Positions 24,939 to 34,011 of a stretch of DNA of 64,000 bases are shown one piece after another. Both the position numbers and the translations under genes were made by a program. Below the pieces are notes generated by a model, which saw nothing but the letters and a program-made list of their open reading frames with translations, did not search any database and was not told where the DNA came from. The stretch lies in NCBI RefSeq assembly GCF_029948125.1, contig NZ_JASAMB010000012.1:1-64000 (forward strand). The letters run 5' to 3'. Origin of the DNA: Catellatospora sp. KI3 (GTDB taxonomy: Bacteria > Actinomycetota > Actinomycetes > Mycobacteriales > Micromonosporaceae). Position 1 is the first letter of the stretch; every line of letters starts with the position of its first letter.

Positions 24939-27455
24939 CTACCGCGCCGGTGACGGTGCGGGCGGACGTCGCCGCGCGGGGGAAAGGGAGGCGGGCGTCG
25001 GCTCACGGCGGCGAGGTCGGGGCGGCGGGTTCCGCGGGCGTCCGGCGTAGACCAGTGCGCCGACGGTGGTCGCGGCCAGGGCCAGGGCCGCGATGCCCGG
25101 CAGGGGTGCCGCGGCCGGTGCCAGCAGCACCGGCGCGACCACCCCGAGGATCAGGTGCCTGGGCAGGTACCGGTGCACGGCCCACGCCATGACCGCGAGG
25201 CCGGCCTGGTACACGGCGACCCCGAGCAGGAGCGCCAGGCCGGCGGCGGTGGGCAGCGGGCCGCGCGGGCCGTCGGCGGCCAGGACGGCCACGGCGGTGG
25301 TGACGGCGTAGCAGAAGCCGATGACGGCGGTGAGCAGGAGCAGGTGGCAGGCGGTGTACCGGCCGGTCGCCAGGCGGTGGCGGGCCGCGGTGCCCAGTGC
25401 GGTGAACAGGTGCTCGGCTGGTGCGCGCCATCGGGCGTACTGGTGCCACAGCCCGGCCGCCATCAGCATCGCGACGGCGGCGGTGGCGGCCGTCGCGGTG
25501 GTGATCGCGGTCCCGAAGGTGGCGGTGGTGATCGCGGTGGCCAGCGAGGCCAGTCCGAGCAGCGTCATCAGGCTGTGCCGTTCGACCAGGTGCGCGGCCG
25601 CGACGACGGGGCAGGTACGGCTGCCGGCCCACCAGGTGCCGATCTCCGTGGCGGCGAGCAGCGACCAGGCCGCCGGCCGCAGCGGCTCGGGCACCGCGGC
25701 CTGGGTGAGGATCAGCGCGGTGACCAGCGCCGTGCTGGCCAGCACGGGCACCAGGCGGGACGCGGGCGGGCGCAGGGTGAGCACGACCGCCACCGCGGTC
25801 AGGGCCCGGACCAGCAGGTAGGCCAGTGCGAACACGACGGTGGCGGCGCCGACGCGGGCGGAGCCGGTGGTGAACACCTGCGGCGCGGCAAGGGTCAGCA
25901 GCAGCAGCGCCGCCATCGCCGCCAGCAGGCAGGCCCTGGTCGCGCCGAGGTCGGCCTTGACGGTGTTGGCCAGCCTGGTGGTGGCCGACCAGCATCCCCA
26001 CAGCATCAGCAGCACCAGCACGGCCTGCGCCATCCCGGCCGGGTGGGGGTCCGCGCCGACCAGGTAGGCGGTGCGGGTTACGGCGAATCCGGCCACGACG
26101 TCGACGAGCAGTTCCAGGTCGGTGACGGCCGCGCGGGCCGTGTTGTAGCGGCCGAGCAGGCGCAGCCGCCAGGCCAGCCGCCGCCGGTGCGCCACCCGAC
26201 GCTGCGGCGCGGCGCGGCAGTGGCCGCTGTCGGCCACGGCCAGTCCCGTGCACGCGGCGGCGGGTATGGCCAGCATCGCGGGCAGCGGCAGGCCGGCCGC
26301 CACCGGGGTGAGCGCGAGCAGGAGCAGCGCGGTGGCCGGGCGCAGCCAGCAGCGGCGCCCGGCGATGACGGCCCAGAACCAGAACTGGCCGAGCAGGTAG
26401 AGCGTGACGCCGCCGTAGACGGTGCCGACGGCGGCGGGGCCGGCGGGTGCGGCCCCGGCGAGGCCGGTGAGGGTGCGGGCCAGTCCGACGATGAGCAGCA
26501 CGAGACCGACCAGCATCACCATGTTCGCCTGGAAGTACGTGAACAGGGCGGCGGCCCGTACGGTGGCGCCGGTCTTGGCCCGGAACCGGATCCGGGCGTG
26601 GCCGGCGATGAAGCCGAAGTGCAGCCACCACAGTGCGATGAGCAGGGTGAGGTATACGAGCAGGTAGACGAGGACCGGACCGGCGCCAAGGCGGGCGGGG
26701 TCCAGTCCGCCGAGCAGCTCCACCACGCAGCCGAGGGCGACCACGACCACGGCCGCGACCCGGTCGGTGAAGACCGCGGTGGCGCGGGGGAAGAACGCCT
26801 CGGTGGCGCCGAAGGGCAGCCGGTCGCGGAAGTCGAGCTGCAGCGCGCCCATCACCAGCACGTTGATCGCGAGCGCGGCGACCAGCAGCAGGGTGCGCTG
26901 CTGGCCGGTGGTCGCGGCGGCGGCGAACCACATGGCGCCGGAGGCCAGCGGAGCCAGGGTGGCCGCGACGGCGTTGCCGGGGTGCAGCCGGTGGGCGGGC
27001 AGCACGGCGTACACCATCCATACGCCCGCGGTCTCCAGTGCCTGGACGGTCAGCATCGACGCGGCGAAGACGGTCGCGCCGGGGGTGGCGCCGTCGGCGA
27101 CGATGTCGGGTGCGGTGACCGCGACCAGGGCGAGGCTGACGGTCGCGCCGACGATGACCGGCCGCATCGCGGCCCGTTCGGCGCTGACGACGGATCCGGC
27201 CAGGACCAGGCCGGTCCAGTACATGAGGACGGCCAGCAGCACGGCGAAGCCGCGTACGGTGGTCGCGGGGTCGGTGGTGCCGGCCAGGACGGCGGCTACC
27301 TGGGCGACGGCCAGTACGAACACGACGTCGAGGAACAGTTCGGTGGCGGTGGGCAGGCCGCCGGGGTCGATCGGGGCGACGCCGGCGCGGCGGCGCACCC
27401 AGGGGAGCATGGCGCGGGCGTACGCGGCCCGGCGCCCTGCGGTCGGCACGGTCAC
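24939..27455 (-). CDS. Double-length LtrA-type membrane protein
   Basis: An 838-residue polytopic membrane protein with about 20 hydrophobic segments. The first half begins with TATELFLDVVFVLAVAQVA, the hallmark of low temperature requirement A proteins, which are normally about 400 residues. The second half, from about residue 435, restarts with TDLELLVDVVAGFAVTRTA, so the protein looks like a tandem duplication or fusion of two LtrA units. The function of LtrA is unknown beyond cold-growth phenotypes in Listeria. The start ATG overlaps the stop of the upstream EF-hand gene by four bases (ATGA), so the two are translationally coupled. Confidence 0.82.
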   Translation of the reverse strand: MTVPTAGRRAAYARAMLPWVRRRAGVAPIDPGGLPTATELFLDVVFVLAVAQVAAVLAGTTDPATTVRGFAVLLAVLMYWTGLVLAGSVVSAERAAMRPVIVGATVSLALVAVTAPDIVADGATPGATVFAASMLTVQALETAGVWMVYAVLPAHRLHPGNAVAATLAPLASGAMWFAAAATTGQQRTLLLVAALAINVLVMGALQLDFRDRLPFGATEAFFPRATAVFTDRVAAVVVVALGCVVELLGGLDPARLGAGPVLVYLLVYLTLLIALWWLHFGFIAGHARIRFRAKTGATVRAAALFTYFQANMVMLVGLVLLIVGLARTLTGLAGAAPAGPAAVGTVYGGVTLYLLGQFWFWAVIAGRRCWLRPATALLLLALTPVAAGLPLPAMLAIPAAACTGLAVADSGHCRAAPQRRVAHRRRLAWRLRLLGRYNTARAAVTDLELLVDVVAGFAVTRTAYLVGADPHPAGMAQAVLVLLMLWGCWSATTRLANTVKADLGATRACLLAAMAALLLLTLAAPQVFTTGSARVGAATVVFALAYLLVRALTAVAVVLTLRPPASRLVPVLASTALVTALILTQAAVPEPLRPAAWSLLAATEIGTWWAGSRTCPVVAAAHLVERHSLMTLLGLASLATAITTATFGTAITTATAATAAVAMLMAAGLWHQYARWRAPAEHLFTALGTAARHRLATGRYTACHLLLLTAVIGFCYAVTTAVAVLAADGPRGPLPTAAGLALLLGVAVYQAGLAVMAWAVHRYLPRHLILGVVAPVLLAPAAAPLPGIAALALAATTVGALVYAGRPRNPPPRPRRREPTPASLSPARRRPPAPSPAR

Positions 27456-28003
27456 CGGGTGAGGTCGCCGAAGAACCAGTTGCCGCGGGCGCGCGGGTCC
27501 GGGCTGGTGTAGAAGTCCCAGGCGGCGTCGGTGAGCTCGTCGGCGCTGAGGCGACCGTCGCCGTCGGCGTCCAGGGCGGCGAACGCGACCCGCACGTCAC
27601 CGCGGCTGGTGCCGAACGCGCGGTGCATGGTCGCGAACTCGGTCAGGTCGAGTCGGCCGTCGCCGTCGGTGTCGCACACGTCGATCAGCGCCTCCACGGC
27701 CGGGCGCAGCATGGTCGCGCGGCCGGTGGGCCGGAGGAACGCGGCCGTCATGCCGTGGTGGAACTCGCGGTAGGTGATGGCCCCGTCGGTGTCGGCGTCG
27801 GCGTGGCGGGCGATCTCGTCCCAGAGCCGCTCGTGCCGCTCCAGCACGGCACGGCCCTTGGCGCAGGCGGGTGTGCGGCGGAAGCAGAGCAGCAGCCGGG
27901 AGGCCAGCGCCAGGATCTCGTCGCATTCGATCTGGCCGTTGCCGTCGATGTCGAAGTGCGCGAACGCCAGATCCAGCTTGCGCTTCTGCAGTGCGCTGAC
28001 CAC
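27452..28003 (-). CDS. EF-hand calcium-binding protein (paralog B)
   Basis: A 183-residue protein with four well-formed EF loops: DIDGNGQIECDE, DADTDGAITYRE, DTDGDGRLDLTE and DADGDGRLSADE. It is the most complete of the three paralogs, and it ends FYTSPDPRARGNWFFGDL like paralog C. The start is GTG. It is the first gene of a two-gene operon with the double LtrA membrane protein, overlapping it by four bases. That suggests a calcium-responsive partner for the membrane protein; this link is inference from gene order. It is divergent from paralog C. Confidence 0.9.
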   Translation of the reverse strand: MVSALQKRKLDLAFAHFDIDGNGQIECDEILALASRLLLCFRRTPACAKGRAVLERHERLWDEIARHADADTDGAITYREFHHGMTAAFLRPTGRATMLRPAVEALIDVCDTDGDGRLDLTEFATMHRAFGTSRGDVRVAFAALDADGDGRLSADELTDAAWDFYTSPDPRARGNWFFGDLTR

Positions 28004-28192
28004 TTCTCACCATCGTCCTAAACCGGCCAAATCACCGGAATAGTAGCCAGCCACCGGGTGATCCGCACCGAGCGCGAGCGTGTCGGCCGCGTCGAGGCGG
28101 GCGACACGTCGGCGACCGGCGGGTCCGCTCGCCACAGGATTTCGCTGTTACCCTCCGTAAGTTGATGACGACTATTAGTGATTGGAACGTCG

Positions 28193-28750
28193 ATGACGGC
28201 TACCCGCAATGAACTCGAGGCCCGGTACTCCATCCTGTTCGAGCTGCTCGACGCCGAGCGCAACGGCTCGCTGACCGCACAGGACATGACCGCGCTGGCG
28301 ACCCGTGTGGTCACCGCCTTCGAAGCGACCGCCAGCCCGGCCAAGACCGCCGCCGTGTACACCGCCTTCGCGGCCTACTGGGACGGCCTGGCCGCGCACC
28401 TCGGCGGCGGCGACGGGCCGTTCAACCGCGCCCAGTTCATCCAGGCCCTGCAGAAGGCGATCGGCGACAGCGAAACCGGGTTCACCCAGCTGATCCGCCC
28501 GATCGCCGACACCCTGTTCACCCTCATCGACACCGACGACAACGGCGAGATGTCGCTGGCCGAGTTCCGCCAGGCCCAGGTGGCCATGGGCGTCGACAGC
28601 GCCGACAGCGAGCGGGCCTTCGCCCGGATCGACCTCGACGGCAACGGCCGCATCGACCGGGACGAACTGGTCGCCGCGGTCGCCGACTTCTACCGCAACC
28701 CCTCCTCGGACTCCCCGATGAGCGAGTTCTTCGGCGCCCTCAGCCGCTGA
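28193..28750 (+). CDS. EF-hand calcium-binding protein (paralog C)
   Basis: A 185-residue protein. EF loop 1 is DAERNGSLTAQD (weak), loop 2 is degenerate (GGGDGPFNRAQF), loop 3 is DTDDNGEMSLAE and loop 4 is DLDGNGRIDRDE. The C-terminal FYRNPSSDSPMSEFFGAL matches paralog B. An in-frame GTG at 28178 is an alternative start. It precedes the acyl-CoA oxidase gene in the same direction but is separated from it by a 15-bp hairpin, so co-expression would need readthrough. Confidence 0.88.
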   Translation: MTATRNELEARYSILFELLDAERNGSLTAQDMTALATRVVTAFEATASPAKTAAVYTAFAAYWDGLAAHLGGGDGPFNRAQFIQALQKAIGDSETGFTQLIRPIADTLFTLIDTDDNGEMSLAEFRQAQVAMGVDSADSERAFARIDLDGNGRIDRDELVAAVADFYRNPSSDSPMSEFFGALSR

Positions 28751-28758
28751 CCTACGGC

Positions 28759-28793
28759 GCCGCCACCCGGTGCGGCCCGCACCGGGTGGCGGC
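28759..28793 (+). terminator. Hairpin between EF-hand and acyl-CoA oxidase genes
   Basis: A 15-bp perfect stem (28759-28773 with 28779-28793) and a five-base loop lie between same-strand genes. It is either a terminator with an undetected promoter after it or an attenuator or processing site within an operon. Confidence 0.65.
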
Positions 28794-28817
28794 TCTCCGC
28801 GACCCGAAAGGCAGACG

Positions 28818-30611
28818 ATGTCGACGGCTGTGCCCGCACCACGGCAGCACCGGCCCGGATCGGCCACGCTCCGCTCGCTGACCGAGATCCTGTACGGCCA
28901 CCGGTTCGACCAGGACCACCGGGTGTGGCAGAACCTGCTCGCCGACCCGCAGTTCGCCTTCGCCGACCTCGACCACGACGCGGCGGTACAGCGGGCATAC
29001 CACCGGCTGGCCCTGGTCAACGCCGAGATCGACGACGTCGCCGCGTTCGCCTCGGACGTACACCGGATCACCGCCCTGCACGAGTGGATGGGCCCGCGCG
29101 ACGCCGCGCTGACGGCCGTGGCGGGCATCCACTACAACCTGTTCCTGGGCAGCCTGCTGGACCTGGAGCCGGCGGGCCGACGCGACCTGGCCGAGTTCAC
29201 CGACCTGCGCCGCGTCGGCGTCTTCCTGTGCACCGAGGCCGCGCACGGCAACAGCGCCGCCGACCTGGAGACCACCGCCGTCCACAACCCGGCGACCGGC
29301 GGCTTCGTGCTGCACACCCCGCACCCCGGCGCCCGCAAGTTCATGCCGAACACCGGCCCGGCCGGTGGCGCCAAGACCGGGCTGGTCGCCGCACGCCTGC
29401 TCGTCGACGGCACGGACCAGGGCGTGTACCTGTTCTTCACTCCGCTGCGCGACCGCACCGCGGTGCTGCCCGGCATCACCGTGGAGGCCCTGCCGCAGGC
29501 TTCCACCGCCGCCGTCGACCACAGCCTCACCACGTTCCAGCACGTACTGCTCGCGCCGGACGCACTCGTCGGCGCGGTCCTGCGCGACGGGGCGCCCAGC
29601 GGGGCGCCGGGCAGCCTGCGCAAGCGGTTCCTGCGCTCCATCGGCCGGGTGACCACCGGCAAGCTGTGCATGAGCGGCTGCGGCGTCGGTGCGGCCCGCA
29701 CCGCGGTGAACAGCGCGGTGCGGTACGCCCATACCCGGCACACCACCGGCCTGGACCCCGGCGTGACCGTGCCGCTGTTCGCGCACCGGGGCCACCACGC
29801 CCGGCTGATCGAGGCAGTGGTGGCGACCTACGCCGCGACCCTGCTGCACCGGTACGCGGTGGACCGGTGGGCCGCGGCGACCGCCGCCGACCACGACGAG
29901 GTCGACCGACTGGTCGCCGTCGTCAAGGGCTGGACCACCTGGCGGGCGCGCGATGTCGTACGGGAATGCCGGGAACGCACCGGAGCCGTCGGCCTGCTCC
30001 GGGTCAACGGCCTGGCCGACCTCGCCGCCAGCCTCGAGGGCCCCGTCACGGCCGAAGGCGACAACCTGGTCATCTGGACCAAGGCCGCGGCGGAGATGGT
30101 GTTCGGCCACGCCGTCCCGGCGGGCACCGGCCAGGCCGCCGACCTGTCGCGACCGCTGTCGCTGCAGGGTCTGCTGGCCGACGTGGAGCGGCTGTGGCAG
30201 CAGCGGGCCCGGACCCGCCTGCGCGACCGCACGCACCCCGGTGCGCTGCCGCGGTGGAACAACACCGTCTCCTGCGCACTGGAACTGGTCGACGCCTACG
30301 CCCACCGGCTGGCCGGCGAGGTGCTGCTGGCCGCAGTCGACCGCGCCGGCGACCCGACGGCGAGCATCCTGCTACGCGAGGTGCACCGGCTGTTCGCGCT
30401 CGGGCGGATCGCCGCGCACAGCGGTGACCTGCTGGCCACCGGTCGGCTGACCGCCGAGCAGGTGACCGGCCTGCCCGACCTGCGCGAGGCGGCGATCGCC
30501 GCGCTGCAGCCCTGGGCCGCCACCCTCGCGGACGGCTTCGCCCTCGACGACGCCTTCGCGCGCGGGCCGCTGACCGGGCACCGGACGGGCGCGCTCACCG
30601 CGAGCCGGTAG
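28818..30611 (+). CDS. Acyl-CoA oxidase/dehydrogenase family flavoprotein
   Basis: A 597-residue protein of the acyl-CoA oxidase type, longer than the usual 380-residue dehydrogenases. Visible elements are the flavin-binding region CTEAAHGNSAADLETTAV, KFMPNTGPAGGAK, and the catalytic-base helix VVRECRERTGAVGLLRVNG, in which the Glu is retained. The C-terminal third is a helical extension as in peroxisomal-type oxidases. The reaction would be FAD-dependent alpha,beta-desaturation of an acyl thioester. No acyl carrier protein or ligase gene is adjacent, so it is not clearly part of a natural-product cluster. The ATG at 28818 follows a modest ribosome binding site. Confidence 0.82.
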   Translation: MSTAVPAPRQHRPGSATLRSLTEILYGHRFDQDHRVWQNLLADPQFAFADLDHDAAVQRAYHRLALVNAEIDDVAAFASDVHRITALHEWMGPRDAALTAVAGIHYNLFLGSLLDLEPAGRRDLAEFTDLRRVGVFLCTEAAHGNSAADLETTAVHNPATGGFVLHTPHPGARKFMPNTGPAGGAKTGLVAARLLVDGTDQGVYLFFTPLRDRTAVLPGITVEALPQASTAAVDHSLTTFQHVLLAPDALVGAVLRDGAPSGAPGSLRKRFLRSIGRVTTGKLCMSGCGVGAARTAVNSAVRYAHTRHTTGLDPGVTVPLFAHRGHHARLIEAVVATYAATLLHRYAVDRWAAATAADHDEVDRLVAVVKGWTTWRARDVVRECRERTGAVGLLRVNGLADLAASLEGPVTAEGDNLVIWTKAAAEMVFGHAVPAGTGQAADLSRPLSLQGLLADVERLWQQRARTRLRDRTHPGALPRWNNTVSCALELVDAYAHRLAGEVLLAAVDRAGDPTASILLREVHRLFALGRIAAHSGDLLATGRLTAEQVTGLPDLREAAIAALQPWAATLADGFALDDAFARGPLTGHRTGALTASR

Positions 30612-30691
30612 CGCTGCCCGACCGAGTCCGCCCGCGCGCGTGCTCCGAACACCGCGTTGTCGCGGCACGGGCGGCTGCGGACGGACCCGCG

Positions 30692-31042
30692 CTACACCGA
30701 CGCCAGGAGGCCGAGACAGCCGACGACGGCGGCGAGCCCGAGCGTGCCGAACACGAGTAGAGGACCGCCGACGCTCGTGATCCGGCGCAGCACCAGGACG
30801 GTGCCCGCCAGTGTCATCGCGACGGCGAGCGCCAGGCTGTACCAGTAACGGGGTTCGATGTCCTCGACGTAGAACACCTCCGCGTAGTTGTGTCGCGCGC
30901 GGGCGAGCCCGTCCACGAGCGGACCACCCGTCATCCAGAACCACAGCACGACGTCACCGGCGACGCCGAGGACGGTACCCAGGACCGACCCGGCGAGCGA
31001 GCACTTCGACACTTCCCCGCTGGCGGGCCGCGACTCGGACAT
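30692..31042 (-). CDS. Small three-TM membrane protein
   Basis: A 116-residue protein with three membrane segments (about 20-38, 68-86, 90-112). Between the first two lies a loop with conserved-looking EVFYVEDIEPRYW. GAGGAGG lies just before the ATG. The family is not recognised. It is convergent with the acyl-CoA oxidase gene and divergent from the small secreted protein at 31186. Confidence 0.7.
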   Translation of the reverse strand: MSESRPASGEVSKCSLAGSVLGTVLGVAGDVVLWFWMTGGPLVDGLARARHNYAEVFYVEDIEPRYWYSLALAVAMTLAGTVLVLRRITSVGGPLLVFGTLGLAAVVGCLGLLASV

Positions 31043-31185
31043 GCCGCCACCTCCTCATCGACGCACACCGATCACCGTAAGGGATCCGGGCTGCCCGCCG
31101 ACAGCGGGACCGGCGCGCCGCCGTCCAGTCCGGCGCCATGCCGGCAGACGTGTACGCGACCCGGCCGACCCGCTAGCATCTCCAC

Positions 31186-31425
31186 ATGAGATTGATGCAC
31201 ATCACTGCCACGGTAGGCGCGGCGGCCCTCTGCGCGGCGCTGTTCGCCGCCGCACCGGCCCAGGCGAACAAGAACCCGGGGTGGGGCGTCCCGCTGGCCT
31301 CCTTCGACAGCCAGGCCGAGTGCCAGGACGCGCTGCCCTACTACGCCAGCACGTACGGTCCGCTGGTCTACTGCGCCTTCGCCAGCCCCGCCACCGGTTG
31401 GGCGGTGTTCGGACCCGGCGACTGA
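31186..31425 (+). CDS. Small secreted two-cysteine protein
   Basis: A 79-residue precursor with a signal peptide ending AAPAQA (about residue 27), leaving a mature peptide of about 52 residues. It has two Cys (QAECQDAL and LVYCAFASP) about 18 residues apart and ends in FGPGD. The pattern is like hypothetical actinobacterial secreted peptides that bind or coat rather than catalyse. No function can be assigned. Upstream of the ATG there is no strong ribosome binding site. Confidence 0.65.
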   Translation: MRLMHITATVGAAALCAALFAAAPAQANKNPGWGVPLASFDSQAECQDALPYYASTYGPLVYCAFASPATGWAVFGPGD

Positions 31426-31462
31426 CCGGACGCGTCATCGGGCGGGCACACGCCCGCTCCGC

Positions 31463-32248
31463 TCAAGCACCGGACCGGCGGATGAGGGCCTCGACGCCTT
31501 CGATCATGCGGTCGAGGCCGAAGGCGTACTCGTGCTCGATGTCGAAGGCGCTCTGGTGCGCCTCTCCGGCCGCTCTGCCGACCCGGTCGGCGACGGGGAA
31601 GCGGCCCGGGTCGAGCACCTCGGCCAGGGCCGGTCCGGCCGCCTCCCACCACTGGGCGTCGGTGATGCCGGTCCGCCGCTCGGCCTGCTCCGCCTCGACC
31701 TTGCGCCGGGCGACCCCCTCGACATGGGTGTGCACGAGCGTGACCACGGCATCCATCTCGACGTCGGTCAGTCCGACGCCGTCGACCACCCGCAGCTCCA
31801 GGTCATACTTGGCGATCGCGTTCGGGCCCAGCGGCGGGCGGCCGGTGAAGACCTGCAGCATCCACGGGTGGTCCAGGTACATGGCCCAGTTGACGGCCGC
31901 GACCTGGCGCAGACCGTCGCGCCAGTCGCCGGGGCGCAGTTCCCGCAGGCGCGCCACCGCCGCGCCGTAGACCGAGTCCAGCATCGCCTCGACCAGCTCC
32001 GCGCGGGAGACCACGTACGTGTACAGCGACATCGTGCCGACGCCGAGGGTCTCCGCGACGCGCCGCATCGACAGCTGCGCCAGGTCCTTGTCCTCGTCGG
32101 CGAGGCCGATGGCCGTGGCGATCACCTGGCCGGCACTGAGGGCGTGCCGAGGTCCCCGTCGCGGCAGCCGCCGGGTGCCCCAGAGCAGGGCGATCGTCTT
32201 GGCGGGGTCGGCGCTGCCGCTGCTCTCGCTGGTCACGGACTCCAGCAT
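31463..32248 (-). CDS. TetR-family repressor of the adjacent ABC exporter
   Basis: A 261-residue regulator. The helix-turn-helix is [21 protein letters not shown] (about residues 62-82), followed by a TetR_C-type ligand-binding domain with [19 protein letters not shown]. It is divergent from the DrrAB-type exporter genes, with two palindromes between them. By the usual design it represses the exporter until it binds the exported compound. The start at 32248 has no strong ribosome binding site; a GTG at 32236 is an alternative. Confidence 0.85.
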   Translation of the reverse strand: MLESVTSESSGSADPAKTIALLWGTRRLPRRGPRHALSAGQVIATAIGLADEDKDLAQLSMRRVAETLGVGTMSLYTYVVSRAELVEAMLDSVYGAAVARLRELRPGDWRDGLRQVAAVNWAMYLDHPWMLQVFTGRPPLGPNAIAKYDLELRVVDGVGLTDVEMDAVVTLVHTHVEGVARRKVEAEQAERRTGITDAQWWEAAGPALAEVLDPGRFPVADRVGRAAGEAHQSAFDIEHEYAFGLDRMIEGVEALIRRSGA

Positions 32249-32261
32249 AACGAGCTCACTT

Positions 32262-32307
32262 CGTATGCCATACGGAGAGCGTGCTACGCTTCTCCGTATG
32301 GCATACG
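32262..32307. promoter_or_regulatory. Paired palindromic operators of TetR/ABC locus
   Basis: CGTATGCCATACG (32262-32274) and CGTATGGCATACG (32295-32307) are two 13-bp palindromes with centres 33 bp apart, about three helical turns. The second includes the start codon of the ABC ATPase gene (ATG at 32298). A -10-like TACGCT lies at 32285-32290, seven bases before that ATG, so the transcript may start at the ATG. Repressor bound here would block both promoter and start codon. Confidence 0.75.
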
Positions 32308-33122
32308 AAGAAGGCGTGCCCGCGGCGGAGCACGCGGGCATAGTCGCGCAGGACCTGCGCAAGCAGTACGGCGAACGAACCGCGCTCGACGGGTTCACCC
32401 TGCGGGTCCGGCCCGGGACGGTGTGCGGACTGCTCGGCCCCAACGGCGCGGGCAAGACCACCGCGGTGCGGATCCTCTCCACCCTGCTGCGCCCCGACGG
32501 CGGCCACGCCCACGTCGCCGGATACGACGTCGTCCGCCGGCCCCGGCAGGTGCGGTACCGGATCGGCCTGGTCGGCCAGCACGCCTGCGTCGACGAGATC
32601 CTCACCGGCAGACAGAACCTCCAGCTGTTCGGGCGGCTCGGCCACCTGACCGCCGACGCCGCCCGCCGACGCGCGGGCGAGCTGCTGGACCAGTTCGGCC
32701 TCGCCGACGCGGCCGACCGGGCCGTCGCCCAGTACTCCGGCGGCATGCGGCGCCGGCTCGACCTGGCCACCAGCCTCATCCTGCGCCCGGCCGTGCTCTT
32801 CCTCGACGAGCCCACCACCGGCCTGGACCCGGCCGCCCGCATCGACGTCTGGTCCCGCATCCGCGAGCTGGTGGGCACCGGCACGACCGTGCTGCTGACC
32901 ACCCAGTACCTGGAAGAGGCGGACCAGCTCGCCGATCAGATCGCGGTCATCGACGCTGGCCGGATCGTCGCCGAGGGCACCCCGGACGAGCTGAAGGCCA
33001 AGGTCGGACCGGACCGCGTCGAGACCGTCACCCGCAAGCCGACCCTCGACGAGGTCTTCCTGCACCTCACCGGCAAGACCGCCACCCGTTCCACCGAGAC
33101 CGTCCTGGAGCCGGCCCGATGA
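32298..33122 (+). CDS. DrrA-type ABC exporter ATPase
   Basis: A 274-residue ATPase. Walker A is GPNGAGKTT, the signature is [12 protein letters not shown], Walker B is [13 protein letters not shown], and a C-terminal region of about 45 residues ends in TVLEPAR as in daunorubicin-resistance-type ATPases. No ribosome binding site precedes the ATG, and the start codon lies inside the second palindrome, consistent with a leaderless message. Its stop overlaps the start of the permease gene by four bases. It powers export of a drug-like or lipid-like compound. Confidence 0.92.
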   Translation: MAYEEGVPAAEHAGIVAQDLRKQYGERTALDGFTLRVRPGTVCGLLGPNGAGKTTAVRILSTLLRPDGGHAHVAGYDVVRRPRQVRYRIGLVGQHACVDEILTGRQNLQLFGRLGHLTADAARRRAGELLDQFGLADAADRAVAQYSGGMRRRLDLATSLILRPAVLFLDEPTTGLDPAARIDVWSRIRELVGTGTTVLLTTQYLEEADQLADQIAVIDAGRIVAEGTPDELKAKVGPDRVETVTRKPTLDEVFLHLTGKTATRSTETVLEPAR

Positions 33123-33925
33123 CCACCCCCACCGCCGTGCCCGCGTCCGCGTCGTGGCTGCGCGACGCGGCGACGCTGACCCACCGCATCCTGCTGCACT
33201 GGCGGCAGCGTCCGTTCTCGATCGCGCTCACGCTGCTGTTCCCGGTCCTGATCGTGCTCATGTTCGGCTACCTGTTCGGCGGCGCCATGGCCGTCCCGGA
33301 CGGCACGTACCTGGACTACCTCATCCCCGGCATGCTGGCCATGACCATGCTGTTCGGGCTGGAGTCGATGGTCCTGGCCGTCACCGCCGACGCGGCCAAG
33401 GGCGTCACCGAGCGGATCCGGGCGATGCCCGTCAGCGGGGTCGCCGTGCTGACCGGGCGCGGCTGGGCCGACCTGCTCAACGCGCTCGCGGGCCTCACCG
33501 TCATGATCGCCACCGGGTACGCGGTCGGCTGGCGGCCCCACGACGGCCTGCCCTCCGCCCTGGCCGCGCTGGGTCTGCTGCTGTGGCTGCGGTTCGCCTT
33601 CACCTGGGTCGGCATCTACCTCGGACTGCTGCTCAAGACCCCGGAGTCGGCCGTCGCCGTGCAGGTGCTGGTATGGCCGGTCGGCTTCCTGTCCAGCGCG
33701 TTCGTGTCCCCCGGCACCATGCCCGGCTGGATGGGCGCGATCGCCACCTGGAACCCGCTGTCAGCGACCGCCACCGCCGTCCGGGAGCTGTTCGGCAATC
33801 CCAGCTGGAACGAGACCACCTGGGCGGCGGAGCACTCGGTACTGCTCGCGACGGTGTGGCCCGCCGTGCTCACCGCGGTCTTCCTCCCGCTGGCCTACCG
33901 CCGGTACCGGCTGCTCGGGCGTTAG
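33119..33925 (+). CDS. DrrB-type ABC exporter permease
   Basis: A 268-residue membrane protein with six segments and the ABC-2 permease pattern: [18 protein letters not shown] at the first span, [18 protein letters not shown] in the coupling loop, and [15 protein letters not shown] before the last spans. It is translationally coupled to the ATPase gene. With that gene it forms a two-component exporter controlled by the divergent TetR gene. The transported molecule is unknown. Confidence 0.92.
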   Translation: MTTPTAVPASASWLRDAATLTHRILLHWRQRPFSIALTLLFPVLIVLMFGYLFGGAMAVPDGTYLDYLIPGMLAMTMLFGLESMVLAVTADAAKGVTERIRAMPVSGVAVLTGRGWADLLNALAGLTVMIATGYAVGWRPHDGLPSALAALGLLLWLRFAFTWVGIYLGLLLKTPESAVAVQVLVWPVGFLSSAFVSPGTMPGWMGAIATWNPLSATATAVRELFGNPSWNETTWAAEHSVLLATVWPAVLTAVFLPLAYRRYRLLGR

Positions 33926-33959
33926 CGGCCGCACCATCCGTCAGACAAGGCGCGACCGT

Positions 33960-33989
33960 GCCTGGTGCGGCCATCGGGTCGCACCAGGC
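33960..33989. terminator. Hairpin after ABC permease gene
   Basis: GCCTGGTGCG pairs with CGCACCAGGC around a ten-base loop, between the convergent permease and sulfotransferase genes. Confidence 0.6.
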
Positions 33990-34011
33990 GTGGAGGCGGT
34001 GGCCGCGCGCC

